Positions 17,486-27,782 are shown, counted from the first letter of the stretch. The stretch: 64,000 nt of DNA from Halanaeroarchaeum sulfurireducens (GCF_001011115.1 NZ_CP008874.1:1316440-1380439), one strand, 5' to 3'. Numbers and translations: made by a program. The notes: generated from the sequence alone by a model not told the origin.

Positions 17486-18809
17486 CACAGACACCGTCAC
17501 GAAAGTCGAAGACGCACAGATAGCGGCTCTCGAACTGGCACAGACCACGAACGAACAACGAAGCGAGGCGCTCCGATCGCTCGCCGACGCACTCGACGAC
17601 AACCGGTCGGCAATCCTCGAAGCGAACGCCCGGGACGTCGATGAAGCCGAAACGATGCTGGAGCAAGGGGAGTACAGCCAGGTACTGGTCGATCGACTGA
17701 AACTGGACGACGACAAGATCGACACTATCATCGAGATGGTCCGGAGCGTGGCGGACCAGGACGACCCGCTGGGGGAGACTCTCGAGGCCCGAAAGCTCGA
17801 CGACGGACTCGAACTATACAAGGTGAGCGTCCCGATCGGGGTCGTCGGCAGCGTCTTCGAATCGCGCCCTGATGCGCTGGTCCAGATCGCCTCACTGAGT
17901 CTGAAATCCGGGAACGCGGCCATCCTGAAGGGTGGAAGCGAAGCCCTCCACTCGAATCGCGTGCTCTACGACATCATTCGGGAGGCGACCGCCGATCTCG
18001 TCGAGGGATGGGTCCATCTCGTCGAGGCTCACGAGGCGGTCGACGCCGTTCTCGAGATGGACGAGGCGATCGATCTCCTCATGCCGCGGGGAAGCACGGA
18101 GTTCGTGCGATACATCCAGGATAATACCAAAATACCCGTCCTGGGGCACACGGAGGGCGTCTGTCACGTCTACGTGGACGTGGCGGCGGATCGCGAGATG
18201 GCGACCGACGTGGCGTACGACGCGAAAGTACAGTACCCCGCCGTCTGTAATGCGGCCGAGACGCTCCTCGTGCACGAGGAAATCGCATCGGAGTTCCTTC
18301 CGGCGATCGCCGAGGAGTACGAGGCGGCGGGCGTCGAGATGCGAGGCGACGAGCGAACCCGCTCGATACTGGACGTGGACGAGGCCACACAGACGGACTG
18401 GCAGACGGAGTACGGCGACCTGATCATCTCCATCAAGGTCGTGGATTCGCTCCCCGATGCCGTCGACCACGTGAACAGCTACGGATCGAAACATACCGAG
18501 ACGATCGTCACCGATAACGCCGAGAACGCGGACGTCTTCATGCAGGGCGTGGACGCCGCCAGCGTGTTCCACAACGCCTCGACGCGGTTCGCCGACGGGT
18601 ATCGCTATGGACTCGGCGCCGAGGTCGGAATCAGCACGGGAAAGATCCACGCTCGCGGTCCGGTCGGACTGGATGGGCTCACGACCGACAAGTACTACCT
18701 CGAGGGGGACGGCCAGCGGGTGGCAAGCTACGCCGGCCCCGATGCTACCCAATTCACGCACGAACCGATCGAAGGGGACTGGGACCCAGGTCGGCTTTCG
18801 GACGAATAA
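17478..18809 (+). CDS. proA: Gamma-glutamyl phosphate reductase
   Basis: It reduces glutamyl-5-phosphate to the semialdehyde with NADPH. The protein has 443 residues with the aldehyde dehydrogenase fold. The catalytic Cys is C257 in [13 protein letters not shown], and the cofactor segment is [12 protein letters not shown]. The late [17 protein letters not shown] and [10 protein letters not shown] motifs are typical of ProA. With proC and proB it forms a complete glutamate-to-proline route. Many haloarchaea rely on ornithine cyclodeaminase instead, so an intact proCBA set is informative about lineage and metabolism. Confidence 0.96.
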   Translation: MTDTDTVTKVEDAQIAALELAQTTNEQRSEALRSLADALDDNRSAILEANARDVDEAETMLEQGEYSQVLVDRLKLDDDKIDTIIEMVRSVADQDDPLGETLEARKLDDGLELYKVSVPIGVVGSVFESRPDALVQIASLSLKSGNAAILKGGSEALHSNRVLYDIIREATADLVEGWVHLVEAHEAVDAVLEMDEAIDLLMPRGSTEFVRYIQDNTKIPVLGHTEGVCHVYVDVAADREMATDVAYDAKVQYPAVCNAAETLLVHEEIASEFLPAIAEEYEAAGVEMRGDERTRSILDVDEATQTDWQTEYGDLIISIKVVDSLPDAVDHVNSYGSKHTETIVTDNAENADVFMQGVDAASVFHNASTRFADGYRYGLGAEVGISTGKIHARGPVGLDGLTTDKYYLEGDGQRVASYAGPDATQFTHEPIEGDWDPGRLSDE

Positions 18810-18932
18810 GAAATCTGTCGGAAAGGCGGTTACAGTCCGGGAAACGTACGTTCGGGGCACTTTCGGACGGAGATCACCATCGCTTTCGAACTCCGAGTAT
18901 CGGTGACTCTTTGAGAGGTGGGCGTCTCTATA

Positions 18933-19748
18933 ATGGCAATGAGCAGGTCTGCAGACCGGGTCGAGACCGCCGAGCGCGCCGCCCGGGCGGGCGCGGCCGT
19001 CGCGTGTGAGTCCTTCAGATCGGATATCGAGGTCGAGACCAAAACCGGGAAAACCGACGTGGTCACGCAGGCCGATCGCGACGCGCAGTCACGCGTCGTC
19101 GACGTCATCGAAGAGACCTTTCCCGGCGAGCCCATCGTCGGTGAGGAGGGAGACGAACTTAAATCGGTTCCAGACGAGGGACCCGCCTGGATCGTCGACC
19201 CGATCGACGGCACGGCGAACTTCGTCCGTGGGCTCCGGACCTGGGGAACGTCGGTGGCTGCCGTCGTGGACGGCGAATCGGTCGCCGCAGCGAACGTCTT
19301 TCCAGCCCTCGAGGATGCCTACGTCGCCGGAACTGACGAGACGAGACTCAATGGCACTCCCGTGCGTGTGAGCGACAGACGCGATCCGGAGACGTTCACC
19401 GTCGTTCCGACGACCTGGTGGCCCCGGGACCGGCGTTCGGAATACGCGGCCGCGTTCCGGGGAATCGTGGAGACATTCGGGGACGCACGGCGGTTCGGCT
19501 GCTCGCAGGCGAGTCTCTCGATGGTCGCGAGCGGGCAGGTCGAGGGCGTCGTCTCGAATCGACGAGCCCACCCGTGGGATACCGTCGCAGGCGTGCACAT
19601 GATCCGTCGTGCCGGCGGGACTGTCACGGACCTCGACGGCGAACCGTGGACGCCGACCGACGGTGGTCTCGTGGCCTCCAACGACACAGCGCACGAGACG
19701 GTCCTGACGGCTGCGCGGGCCATCGGTCGAGCCCGATCGGCCGAGTGA
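18933..19748 (+). CDS. Inositol monophosphatase / fructose-1,6-bisphosphatase family phosphatase
   Basis: A 271-residue Mg-dependent phosphatase. It shows GEEGDE (70-75), the metal-binding DPIDGT (89-94) and HPWDTVAG near the C-terminus. Archaeal members often hydrolyse both inositol-1-phosphate and fructose-1,6-bisphosphate, so gluconeogenesis is a likely role. Starts GTG 18918, ATG 18933 and ATG 18939 are all possible; 18933 is used. The Lrp gene follows by 39 nt. Confidence 0.92.
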   Translation: MAMSRSADRVETAERAARAGAAVACESFRSDIEVETKTGKTDVVTQADRDAQSRVVDVIEETFPGEPIVGEEGDELKSVPDEGPAWIVDPIDGTANFVRGLRTWGTSVAAVVDGESVAAANVFPALEDAYVAGTDETRLNGTPVRVSDRRDPETFTVVPTTWWPRDRRSEYAAAFRGIVETFGDARRFGCSQASLSMVASGQVEGVVSNRRAHPWDTVAGVHMIRRAGGTVTDLDGEPWTPTDGGLVASNDTAHETVLTAARAIGRARSAE

Positions 19749-19787
19749 GCCCCAAACAGTATTGGTCTCGGGGGCAGTGGTCGGGAT

Positions 19788-20237
19788 ATGGACCTCGATG
19801 ACACGGATCGGGCCATCCTGCGTGAACTACAGCGAAACGCGCGGACGCCGTATAGCGAGATCGCACGTCGAATCGACATGTCCAGCGCGACCGTCCACGA
19901 CCGCGTCAAGCGAATGGAGGAAGAGGGCGTAATCCGTGGGTATCACGCGGACATCGACCCGACGGCCGTCGACCTCTCCGTCGAAGCGGTCATCGGCTTT
20001 CGCATCGAACAGGGACGATCGTCGGAGACCCTGGACCGTCTCGAGGACCTCGAAGAGGTGCAGGAGGTGCTATTGACGACGGGGGAATGGGACGCCCTCG
20101 TCCAGCTGGTCGCGAGGGATACGAACGCGTTACGCACACTGATGTTCGACCGGATTTCGAGCATCGAGGGCGTCGAGCGCACCCAGACGATGGTCGTCCT
20201 GGGTCACGAATACGACGCGACGGAACTACCGCTATAA
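19788..20237 (+). CDS. Lrp/AsnC family transcriptional regulator
   Basis: A 149-residue regulator. The N-terminal winged helix-turn-helix is DDTDRAILRELQRNARTPYSEIA, with recognition helix SSATVHDRVKRME. The C-terminal RAM effector domain (about 65-140) has the Gly/Asp turn TTGEWDALVQLVARD. Such proteins sense amino acids and act as dimers or octamers. Closeness to the proline operon and IMPase hints at metabolic control, but no operator was identified. Confidence 0.92.
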   Translation: MDLDDTDRAILRELQRNARTPYSEIARRIDMSSATVHDRVKRMEEEGVIRGYHADIDPTAVDLSVEAVIGFRIEQGRSSETLDRLEDLEEVQEVLLTTGEWDALVQLVARDTNALRTLMFDRISSIEGVERTQTMVVLGHEYDATELPL

Positions 20238-20283
20238 ATCGGTACTCTCAAACCGTCGCTCCGTTCCTAACAACACGAGTAGC

Positions 20284-21408
20284 ATGTTCCCTGAAACGAC
20301 GACCGAACGGGCGTGGACGGCTGCTGTGATCGGCATCGTCGCCGCCCTCGTCGGTGGGTCGCTTCTGTTCCCTGATCTCGTGTACGGCAGTTTCGTCTGG
20401 CAGTACTTCTGGGGGCCGGTGTACGCGGACGCCCACAACGCGGCCTGTGCAGCCTGGAACGGGGGAACCCCACAGCTGTACGCCTCGAGTGGGGCCTGCG
20501 AGGCCGCCACGGGGCCGACAGCCTATCCCGGGTACACGGTCGTCTCGGAGATCGGCTATGGGCTCACGCTGATCGGGTCGCTGTCCGGTCTGGTCTTTTT
20601 GCTTCGCCGTCTCGACATCGGCGATCGGATCGCTTTCATCTACCCGCTCGTCCCGTTCATGCTGTTCGGCGGCGCCCTCCGAGTCGTCGAGGACGCGATG
20701 GACAGCGTCCCCGCTGGCGTGGAGGCCGCCATCCAGTACCCCTGGAACACGCTCATCATCAGCCCACTCATTTACTTCACCGTCTTCTTTTTCACCCTCG
20801 CTGCGCTGCTCGCGAGCGTCTGGCTCGATCGCAAGGGGACAACAGAGACGTACGAGTGGCCACTCGCCGGCTTCGGGACGGCGATGCTCGCCGCGACACT
20901 GGGCTATCTCGTCTGGCTGTCTGTGACGACGGATTTCGTCGCCTTCCACCCGATATTTACAATCCTGACGATGGGGCTCGCTCTGGTCATCGCCGTCGGC
21001 CTGTGGGTACCGATCCGACGCTGGTTCCCGTGGATTGCCGCCGGAACGCCGCGTCTGGGGGCGGTCGTCCTCTGGGCCCACGCGGTGGACGGCGTCTCGA
21101 ACGTCCTCGGCATCGACTGGGGTGCGGAACTCGGCCTCCCCAACGATCTGGTCCCAAAGCACCCGGTCAACCGAGCCGTCGTCGACGTGGGAGAGACGGT
21201 CATCCCCGAATCCATCGCCAGCATCATCGGGACCGCCTGGCCGTTCCTGCTCGTGAAGATCGCAGCCGCGTTGATCATCATCGCCCTCTTCGACGAGGAG
21301 ATGTACGATGAGGGGCCGCGATTCACGACGCTGTTGCTCATCGCGATCATCGCGGTGGGACTGGGTCCCGGAACACGAGATATGCTCCGGGCGACCTTTG
21401 GCGTTTAG
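20284..21408 (+). CDS. DUF63 family integral membrane protein
   Basis: A 374-residue archaeal membrane protein with about nine to ten hydrophobic helices, starting WTAAVIGIVAALVGGSLLF. The DUF63 features are the aromatic YGSFVWQYFWGPVYAD loop, FMLFGGALRVVEDA and the conserved AHAVDGVSN helix. No function is established. The stop overlaps the stop of the convergent YcaO gene by 3 nt. Confidence 0.92.
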   Translation: MFPETTTERAWTAAVIGIVAALVGGSLLFPDLVYGSFVWQYFWGPVYADAHNAACAAWNGGTPQLYASSGACEAATGPTAYPGYTVVSEIGYGLTLIGSLSGLVFLLRRLDIGDRIAFIYPLVPFMLFGGALRVVEDAMDSVPAGVEAAIQYPWNTLIISPLIYFTVFFFTLAALLASVWLDRKGTTETYEWPLAGFGTAMLAATLGYLVWLSVTTDFVAFHPIFTILTMGLALVIAVGLWVPIRRWFPWIAAGTPRLGAVVLWAHAVDGVSNVLGIDWGAELGLPNDLVPKHPVNRAVVDVGETVIPESIASIIGTAWPFLLVKIAAALIIIALFDEEMYDEGPRFTTLLLIAIIAVGLGPGTRDMLRATFGV

Positions 21409-23111
21409 GGATAGGGGTGGAACGGGCGGTCGAGCCGAGGTTCGTACCCGAGATCTCGGGGAACTGTCCGGGCACGCTCACCGAAGAACGGGTCCGAAAC
21501 GAACAGCGGCTGCGAGCCCGGAACGAGAACTCGAACCGTCTCGAAGCCGATAGCGGCGACGTCCCGGGGCGTGAGAGACGCCGCGAACGCGGGTAGATCA
21601 GCGGCCTCCACACGGTCGAGGAGTGTGTCCAGTTCGTCCGTCCCGGAAAGAGACACGTCGGTGCCGACCGACGCGGCATCGACCCGACCCGACGTCTCCG
21701 TGAACGACCGAACTTCCCGCGGATAGTCCGCGTACCGTCCGATCGCACCTTCGGCGTCCGCCGCCCGGTCGCGACCCATGTTTCGTAACTCCATCCAGTT
21801 CTGAATTGCCTCGGCCAGCGCGTCGGTTGCGGCTTTCTCCCCGTTCAGGTCCGCCGCGGACCCGACCGCGAAGGAGGGCCATTCCTCCCGATGAACGGCG
21901 ACAGTGACGACCGGGACGTCGACGTCCTGTGTCATCAACAGGGGCGTGACGGTCAGATCCTCGCTCCGCGCACGCCGGGACAGAGTGTCGAACCGGTCGT
22001 CGTTCACGACGAGTTCCAGCGGGTCGAACGTGGAGTACCAACCGATCATCGTCGCGTCCCGTTCGACGACCTCGTACAGGCCCGAGAGCAGGGCCTCGAC
22101 GGTGTCGTTGCCGAGACCGAGCCCGGTCGTGATCGGGGTGGTGTACGTTTCCACCGGCGGCGGGAAGTGGACGAATTCCGCCGGCAAGAAGACGGTCTCG
22201 TCCGTCGAGAGATCGACCCCTTCGACCCACGGTAGTTCGTCGGTGGGTTCGGGGTCGACCGCGTCGTCGGGGCGCACGAAGCTGTCGGGCGAGACGCCGT
22301 CCACACCTTCGATCGTGTCGAACCGAAAGCCGTCCTCCCGGTAGATCGCAGCGCTGTACCGTTCGAGACCTTCGCCGAGTGCCTTCACGAACGCCCGATC
22401 CCAGTCCGAGTCGACGCCCGCCGCCCGCTCCGGGGCGGCACCGTCGGAGAAGACCGTCGTGTCGGCGAGCGTCGCGAGATAGTAGGGCGCGGGGAACGAC
22501 GCCTGCTCGCCGATCTGAGTGACGAGCCCGATCCGGTCGTCGATCGCCCGCTCGGCACGCGCCGCCGATTCGTCGAGCGAGCGGGTGACGACCTCCCGGT
22601 CGATCGACGTGCTCGTCTCCGAGGCGCACCGACAGTGCGGGACTGCGAGAAGTTCCCGGCGGGCATATGGAACCTCCAGGACGGTCCCCGCAACATTCTC
22701 GCCCGCTATCGCCCGGACGGTCAGTTGCCCCGCGTGTGCGCCCGCGACCCGGACCGCGCTCCGATCTGCTGTGGGCTCCGCTGTCTCTTCCGGTCCGACG
22801 GAATGGACGCGGGATCGAAGACACTCGAAACAGGCGACGTCCGGGTCGAGCGCCGACACCGTGGCGTCGATGTCGTCCACGGGCACGCCACCGATGCCAC
22901 CGATTTCCACGGCGATCCACGGTATCCCGGCCTCGATTGCCAGTTCGTTCGCACGGCGAAAGCCGTCGCTTCCGGCCAGTCCGACGACGACGGCGTACTC
23001 GACGTCACCGACGAGGTCCACGTTACCGGTTTCGACGGGAACGTCCACCTCCTCGATTGCTGCCTCGACCGCGTCGACTGCTGGTCCCGTCCCGACGATT
23101 CCGACGGTCAC
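21405..23111 (-). CDS. YcaO-domain protein with N-terminal TOMM leader-binding-like domain
   Basis: A 568-residue protein. Residues 1 to about 190 resemble an E1-like, TOMM-type partner domain (VGIVGTGPAVDAVE start, then CFECLRSR). Residues 230 to 560 are a YcaO domain, which activates backbone amides with ATP. It contains the Glu-rich segment ALGEGLERYSA, followed by YEVVERDATMIGWY. YcaO proteins make azoles or thioamides in peptides, modify methyl-CoM reductase, or assist RimO on S12. No precursor peptide or dehydrogenase gene is adjacent, so the substrate here is open. Confidence 0.88.
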   Translation of the reverse strand: MTVGIVGTGPAVDAVEAAIEEVDVPVETGNVDLVGDVEYAVVVGLAGSDGFRRANELAIEAGIPWIAVEIGGIGGVPVDDIDATVSALDPDVACFECLRSRVHSVGPEETAEPTADRSAVRVAGAHAGQLTVRAIAGENVAGTVLEVPYARRELLAVPHCRCASETSTSIDREVVTRSLDESAARAERAIDDRIGLVTQIGEQASFPAPYYLATLADTTVFSDGAAPERAAGVDSDWDRAFVKALGEGLERYSAAIYREDGFRFDTIEGVDGVSPDSFVRPDDAVDPEPTDELPWVEGVDLSTDETVFLPAEFVHFPPPVETYTTPITTGLGLGNDTVEALLSGLYEVVERDATMIGWYSTFDPLELVVNDDRFDTLSRRARSEDLTVTPLLMTQDVDVPVVTVAVHREEWPSFAVGSAADLNGEKAATDALAEAIQNWMELRNMGRDRAADAEGAIGRYADYPREVRSFTETSGRVDAASVGTDVSLSGTDELDTLLDRVEAADLPAFAASLTPRDVAAIGFETVRVLVPGSQPLFVSDPFFGERARTVPRDLGYEPRLDRPFHPYP

Positions 23112-23177
23112 GAACAGGGCCCCCGATAGCGTCGCATACCACCCATTAGTGAGGAGCCCCGAGTTAAATGCGGGGAT

Positions 23178-23999
23178 TCACGCCGAGAGCACGTCGATCG
23201 CCGACTGAACCACCGTTGCGGGGTCGTCGTCCGGGTCGAGGCCGCCGGCGAGCCGCAACCTGAGTCGTGGCCGGCCGACGTCGATGGGAACCTTCTCGGT
23301 GTCCACGAGACCGACGTCCTCGAGTTTCGTCTTGGTTCGCGAGAAGGTCGCCTTGCTCGCGATGCCGACGTCCTCCCCCCACTTGCTTATGTCGTACAGC
23401 AGGACGCCGTTTTTCGCCGCCACGAGCAGGCTGACCACGACTTCATCGACCTCGTGTTCGTCGTCACCCTCCGTATCGAGAACGTCGAGCATCGCATGGA
23501 AGTCCGCGCGTGCGTCGTCGCCGATCGCCGACTCGAGCGTCTCGCTCACCTCGGAGATGGGCGGGGTCCGCACGGAGAAGGAGTCGGCGCTCTCCCAGTC
23601 GGATTCGACGGCATCGGCAGTTACGTCGACGAACTCGGCGTCGTTCGTCGAGAGTCCGCCGACGAGTTCGTCGACCTCGACCAGCGCGACGGTCCGCTCC
23701 TCGGAGACGATGATCGAACAGTGCGCGTCGCCGGACAACGTCCGGAGAGACAGCGTCCCGTCGGCCAGGAGGTCGGCGGCGCGACTCGCGACCAGAAAAT
23801 CGGCCATGACGTCCTTGAGCACGTCTTCGTCGGCGAGGACGCGCATCGGAGGGAGGTCTCCCTCGATTGCGACGGCCGCGTCCGTCAGTTGCTCGAACGC
23901 TCTAGCGGATGGATTGACCACGAAAAAGTGGTCTGGGCCGTCGTCGAGTACCGCGTCGAGGATCTCGGTCACGGCGGTACCCAGGAGGGGAGCGGTCAT
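23178..23999 (-). CDS. tbsP: TbsP-type transcriptional regulator (formerly DUF5821)
   Basis: A 273-residue haloarchaeal protein. A helical/alpha-beta N-terminal domain (PLLGTAVTEILDAVLDDGPDHFFVVNPS) is followed by a C-terminal winged helix (LYDISKWGEDVGIASKATFS, about 205-245). In Haloferax, TbsP works with TrmB to regulate gapII and the switch between glycolysis and gluconeogenesis. The ATG at 23999 is used because a minus-strand A/T-rich box (about 24027-24039) precedes it. It is divergent from glyA with a shared 133-nt control region. Confidence 0.85.
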   Translation of the reverse strand: MTAPLLGTAVTEILDAVLDDGPDHFFVVNPSARAFEQLTDAAVAIEGDLPPMRVLADEDVLKDVMADFLVASRAADLLADGTLSLRTLSGDAHCSIIVSEERTVALVEVDELVGGLSTNDAEFVDVTADAVESDWESADSFSVRTPPISEVSETLESAIGDDARADFHAMLDVLDTEGDDEHEVDEVVVSLLVAAKNGVLLYDISKWGEDVGIASKATFSRTKTKLEDVGLVDTEKVPIDVGRPRLRLRLAGGLDPDDDPATVVQSAIDVLSA

Positions 24000-24100
24000 A
24001 CGTTCATAGATGTTGGGAGAAAGACACTTAATTTTATCGGCGGATCGGGGCTGAAAAGTTCCCCGAGTCGCACTTGCCCGGATCCAGTCCGCTGTAGATA

Positions 24101-24110
24101 CGTTTATCAC
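24101..24110 (+). promoter_or_regulatory. TATA-like box of glyA
   Basis: CGTTTATCAC lies 23 to 32 nt before the glyA ATG at 24133. The same 133-nt gap holds the opposing TbsP promoter, so regulation could be linked. Confidence 0.55.
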
Positions 24111-24132
24111 TCCACGAGGACGCATCCCGACC

Positions 24133-25380
24133 ATGGACTACGAGACCGTACGGTCGGTCGACCCGGAGGTGGCCGACGCACTCGACGGGGAGCTGGATCG
24201 TCAGCAGAACACACTCTCGATGATCGCGAGCGAAAATCACGTGAGCGAGGCGGTTTTGGAGGCACAGGGGTCGACGCTCACGAACAAGTACGCCGAGGGC
24301 TATCCCGGCAAGCGATACTACGCGGGGTGTGAGAACGCGGATACGGTCGAGGAACTCGCCATCGAACGGGCAAAGGACCTCTGGGGGGCCGAACACGTCA
24401 ACGTCCAGCCGCACAGCGGCACCCAGGCCAACATGGGCGTGTACTTCGCCGTTCTCGAACCGGGTGATAAGATCCTCTCGCTCGACCTGACCCACGGGGG
24501 GCACCTGAGCCACGGCCATCCCGCCAACTTCGCGGGCAAACTCTACGAGGTCGAGCAATACGAGGTCGACGCGGAGACCGGCCGGATCGACTACGACGCG
24601 GTGCGCGAGCGCGCGGAAGCGTTCGACCCGGACATCGTCGTCTCGGGGTACTCCGCGTATCCTCGCGAGGTGAAGTGGGACCGCATCCAGGAGGCCGCCG
24701 ACGCCGTGGACGCCTACCACCTGGCCGACATCGCTCACATCACCGGGCTGGTCGCGGCCGACGTCCACGCCTCGCCCGTCGGGATCGCGGATTTCGTCAC
24801 CGGGTCGACGCACAAGACGATCCGGGCTGGCCGCGGGGGCATCATCATGACCGGCGAGGAGTTCGCAGACGACGTCGACAGCGCAGTCTTCCCGGGCGGG
24901 CAGGGCGGGCCGCTCATGCACAACATCGCCGGCAAGGCGGTCGGGTTCAAGGAGGCCCTCCAGCCGGAGTTTGCCGAGTACGCCGAACAGGTCGTCGCGA
25001 ACGCGAAGGCGATCGGCGAGCGTCTGCAGGAACACGGGTTCACGCTCGTTTCCGGCGGGACGGACACACATCTGGTCCTCGTCGACCTCCGTGACAGCCA
25101 TCCCGACGTCTCCGGTGGCGACGCCGAGGCGGCCCTCGAAGCGGCCGATATCGTCCTCAACGCCAACACGGTTCCGGGCGAGACGCGCTCGGCGTTCGAT
25201 CCGAGCGGCATCCGTATCGGGACGCCCGCGCTGACGACGCGCGGCTTCGACGAGGCGGCGATGGAGACGGTCGCCGACCTCATCGCTCGCGTCGTCGATA
25301 ACGTCGACGACGAGGCGGTCCTCTCGGAGGTCTCGGCCAACGTCGACCGACTGACCGACGAGTTCCCGCTGTACGAGTAA
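24133..25380 (+). CDS. glyA: Serine hydroxymethyltransferase
   Basis: A 415-residue PLP enzyme that interconverts serine and glycine and loads one-carbon units on tetrahydrofolate. The PLP lysine is K228 in [14 protein letters not shown]-like [17 protein letters not shown] and the glycine-rich AGRGG loop are also present. It sits 88 nt before folD on the same strand, and together they form a folate one-carbon module. The leaderless promoter lies directly upstream. Confidence 0.97.
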   Translation: MDYETVRSVDPEVADALDGELDRQQNTLSMIASENHVSEAVLEAQGSTLTNKYAEGYPGKRYYAGCENADTVEELAIERAKDLWGAEHVNVQPHSGTQANMGVYFAVLEPGDKILSLDLTHGGHLSHGHPANFAGKLYEVEQYEVDAETGRIDYDAVRERAEAFDPDIVVSGYSAYPREVKWDRIQEAADAVDAYHLADIAHITGLVAADVHASPVGIADFVTGSTHKTIRAGRGGIIMTGEEFADDVDSAVFPGGQGGPLMHNIAGKAVGFKEALQPEFAEYAEQVVANAKAIGERLQEHGFTLVSGGTDTHLVLVDLRDSHPDVSGGDAEAALEAADIVLNANTVPGETRSAFDPSGIRIGTPALTTRGFDEAAMETVADLIARVVDNVDDEAVLSEVSANVDRLTDEFPLYE

Positions 25381-25468
25381 CCACAATCGTGGATAGATAG
25401 CGAATCAGTTCTTCGAAAGTGAGCACGGACCCGTAGGTTGAAGGGGGTCGGGCGTCGATGAGTGCACA

Positions 25469-26362
25469 ATGACGACAGTCATCGACGGGAAGGCCGTCGC
25501 GGCGGACATCCGCGAGCAGCTCACGAACAGCGTGGAGACGCTCTCGGGAGAGGGCGAGACGCCCACCCTGGCGACCGTTCTGATGGGCAACGACCCAGCC
25601 AGCGAGACATACGTCTCGATGAAACACCGCGACTGCGAGGAACTGGGCATCGAGGCCCGGGACGTCCGTATCGACGGCGACGCGCCGGCGGACGAGCTGT
25701 TCGAGGCCGTGGAGAATCTCAACGCGGATCCGGCGGTCAACGGGGTTCTCGTCCAGATGCCCGTCCCCGACCACGTCGACAAGCAGGCCGTCCTCCAGTC
25801 CATCGACCCGGAAAAGGACGTGGACGGCTTCCATCCCGAGAACGTTGGCCGCCTGGTGGCCGGCGACGCCCGGTACAAGCCATGCACTCCCCACGGTATC
25901 CAGAAACTGTTCGAGTCCATCGACCTCGATCCGGCGGGCAAGGACGTCGTGGTCGTCGGACGCTCGGACATCGTCGGCAAGCCGATGGCCAATCTTCTCA
26001 TCCAGAAGGAAGATGGCGGCAACGCGACCGTAACCGTCTGTCATTCTCGGACGGAAGATCTCGCTGCGAAGACGCAAGCAGCCGACGTCGTCGTCGCGGC
26101 GGCTGGCGTCCCGGAACTGATCGACGGCTCGATGCTCTCGGAGGGCGTGGTCGTCATCGACGTGGGGGTCAATCGCGTCGACGCGGACACCGAGAAAGGC
26201 TACGAACTGGTCGGCGACGTCGAGTACGAGAGCGCAGCGGAGAAGGCCAGCGCCATCACCCCGGTCCCAGGCGGCGTCGGCCCGATGACGCGGGCCATGT
26301 TGCTGTACAACACCGTCAAGGCGACGAGTAGACAGGAAGGGATTCCGGTCGACCTGCCCTAA
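25469..26362 (+). CDS. folD: Bifunctional methylene-THF dehydrogenase / methenyl-THF cyclohydrolase
   Basis: A 297-residue FolD. It oxidises 5,10-methylene-THF and hydrolyses the product to 10-formyl-THF. The active-site segment TYVSMKHRDCEELGI contains the Tyr-x3-Lys pair. VQMPVPDHVD, GRSDIVGKPMANLL (cofactor loop) and the final PVPGGVGPMTRAML signature are all intact. It is downstream of glyA, so serine-derived carbon can flow to formyl-THF for purine synthesis. Confidence 0.97.
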   Translation: MTTVIDGKAVAADIREQLTNSVETLSGEGETPTLATVLMGNDPASETYVSMKHRDCEELGIEARDVRIDGDAPADELFEAVENLNADPAVNGVLVQMPVPDHVDKQAVLQSIDPEKDVDGFHPENVGRLVAGDARYKPCTPHGIQKLFESIDLDPAGKDVVVVGRSDIVGKPMANLLIQKEDGGNATVTVCHSRTEDLAAKTQAADVVVAAAGVPELIDGSMLSEGVVVIDVGVNRVDADTEKGYELVGDVEYESAAEKASAITPVPGGVGPMTRAMLLYNTVKATSRQEGIPVDLP

Positions 26363-26390
26363 CGGTGACGGAGGGGGTCGGCTCGCAGTA

Positions 26391-27101
26391 TTACGAGAGC
26401 TGTTCGACCGCAGTCCTGGCCGACTGGAGCGTCTCGTTTTCGCTGTCCCGGCAATACGCACCCACCGCCCGCGCCGCCGCCAGCAGGTCGTCGGCGTACT
26501 GGGGCTCGACCTCGCCGTCGAGTGCCCGGATCCGTCTGGCATGTTCGCGCAGTGGCTCGATCAGCTCTCGAATTCGGGGATCGTCGTCCCGCTCGGAGCG
26601 GTAGGTCCGCATTTCGTCCCGATACTCTCGGACGGTGGTGGCAACAGCCAGACCCCGGGCCGCCCAAAGCTGTTTGGGAACGGCCTCGGCCGGGAGGCGG
26701 TCGCCCGGGTCCGCAGCGACGAGGGTGTGCAGATACTCCCGCTCGGCGTCGGACAGTTCGAGGCGGCTCGTGGCCAGGGTCGCCGCGTGGCGGAGTTCCT
26801 GAGCGTGGACGTAGGACTCGTCGAGGGCTCGCAGCGATCCGCCATCGATGAATCCCCGGTCGTGGATGTATTCGAGACAGGTTTCCGATGCGTCCTGGAG
26901 AGCGTCGTCGAGGTTACCCTCTGCGGCGGTCTCGCGGGGACCGCTCAGGTCGAGATTCGTGGACCGGTCCGTGTGGAGCGTGGGGTCGCCCCGACCGGTG
27001 CTCCGCGCACTATCGCACTCGGGACACCTGATACTCCCCGTCTCGAAGTACGACCAGGTTGCGCCACAGTTCCGGCACGTACGCTCACCGCGGACTCGCA
27101 T
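26391..27101 (-). CDS. Haloarchaeal zinc-ribbon protein of unknown function (DUF7117-like)
   Basis: A 236-residue protein. The N-terminus is a clear zinc ribbon, CRNC then CPEC (C9, C12, C26, C29). The rest is predicted helical and acidic (LEYIHDRGFIDGGSLRALDESYVHAQEL), without a catalytic motif. The family appears restricted to haloarchaea. The ATG at 27101 starts just before the ribbon; the upstream in-frame MQPLPVAG is a less likely start. It is divergent from the frameshifted gene at 27199. Confidence 0.75.
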   Translation of the reverse strand: MRVRGERTCRNCGATWSYFETGSIRCPECDSARSTGRGDPTLHTDRSTNLDLSGPRETAAEGNLDDALQDASETCLEYIHDRGFIDGGSLRALDESYVHAQELRHAATLATSRLELSDAEREYLHTLVAADPGDRLPAEAVPKQLWAARGLAVATTVREYRDEMRTYRSERDDDPRIRELIEPLREHARRIRALDGEVEPQYADDLLAAARAVGAYCRDSENETLQSARTAVEQLS

Positions 27102-27198
27102 GCGACCGGCTACGGGAAGGGGCTGCATAACCCCGGCGGACCGTCCTGGGCGGGCGACCGGAAGCGTTAACAGTCACGTTCCATAATCACTGGATGAT

Positions 27199-27751
27199 AT
27201 GTCGTCGCACACGGACCTCCTGACGACGGAGGATAGAGGAAGTCGCACCGACGCGGCTGATCGAGAAATTCTCCCGCTCGTCTGATTCCACCACCAAGCA
27301 CGGCGGCGCACCGGAACCCACACCCGACAGCGATGCCGCCGTCCCCACGGTAAAGCGCCGGGGGCGGACGGTCACCCTCTCTGCCGGCGAAACGAGTATC
27401 GACGTTCCCGCAGATTCGGTCGGCCAGCTCCTGTCCGACCTCGAGGACGCACGCACTGAGCGTCGCTCGTTCCTGCACACAATGGGCGAACATCGCCTGG
27501 ACGGGTCCTATGTCGTCGAGCGTCGCGGGGCCGACTCCAGCGGGAACGCGAAGGTGTTTGACTCGTTCGAGGCACTCGAACGACTGGGCGAGCGGCTCCC
27601 GGCCGAGGCCACGGCCGAGGACCTCTCTCGGGTCGGACTGACGGGTGGTCGCCGGCACATGGTGCTCTGGCATCTGGTCGAGCACCCCGGGCTCCCCTAC
27701 GATCTGGCGAGCCGGCAGCCACTGACCGCACGGAGAGCTGAGGACGGGTAG
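27199..27751 (+). pseudogene. Haloarchaeal hypothetical protein gene with an apparent +1 frameshift
   Basis: Reading from ATG 27199 gives MSSHTDLLTTEDRG and then a stop at 27282-27284. The next frame is open from 27224 to 27751 and reads RRIEEVAPTRLIEKFSR onward, with normal acidic haloarchaeal composition. It has no ATG, GTG or TTG start before 27482. Joining the two frames near 27229-27238 gives one continuous protein of about 183 residues, so one extra base is the simplest explanation. Real decay, programmed frameshifting and assembly error cannot be separated here. Family unknown. Confidence 0.65.
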
Positions 27752-27782
27752 GTTTTTCTTGGCCGGGGAGCATGCTACGCCC

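Noticed and set aside
24034-25386. 450-codon frame antisense to glyA
   Set aside because: The glyA reading has every SHMT motif; the antisense frame has none.
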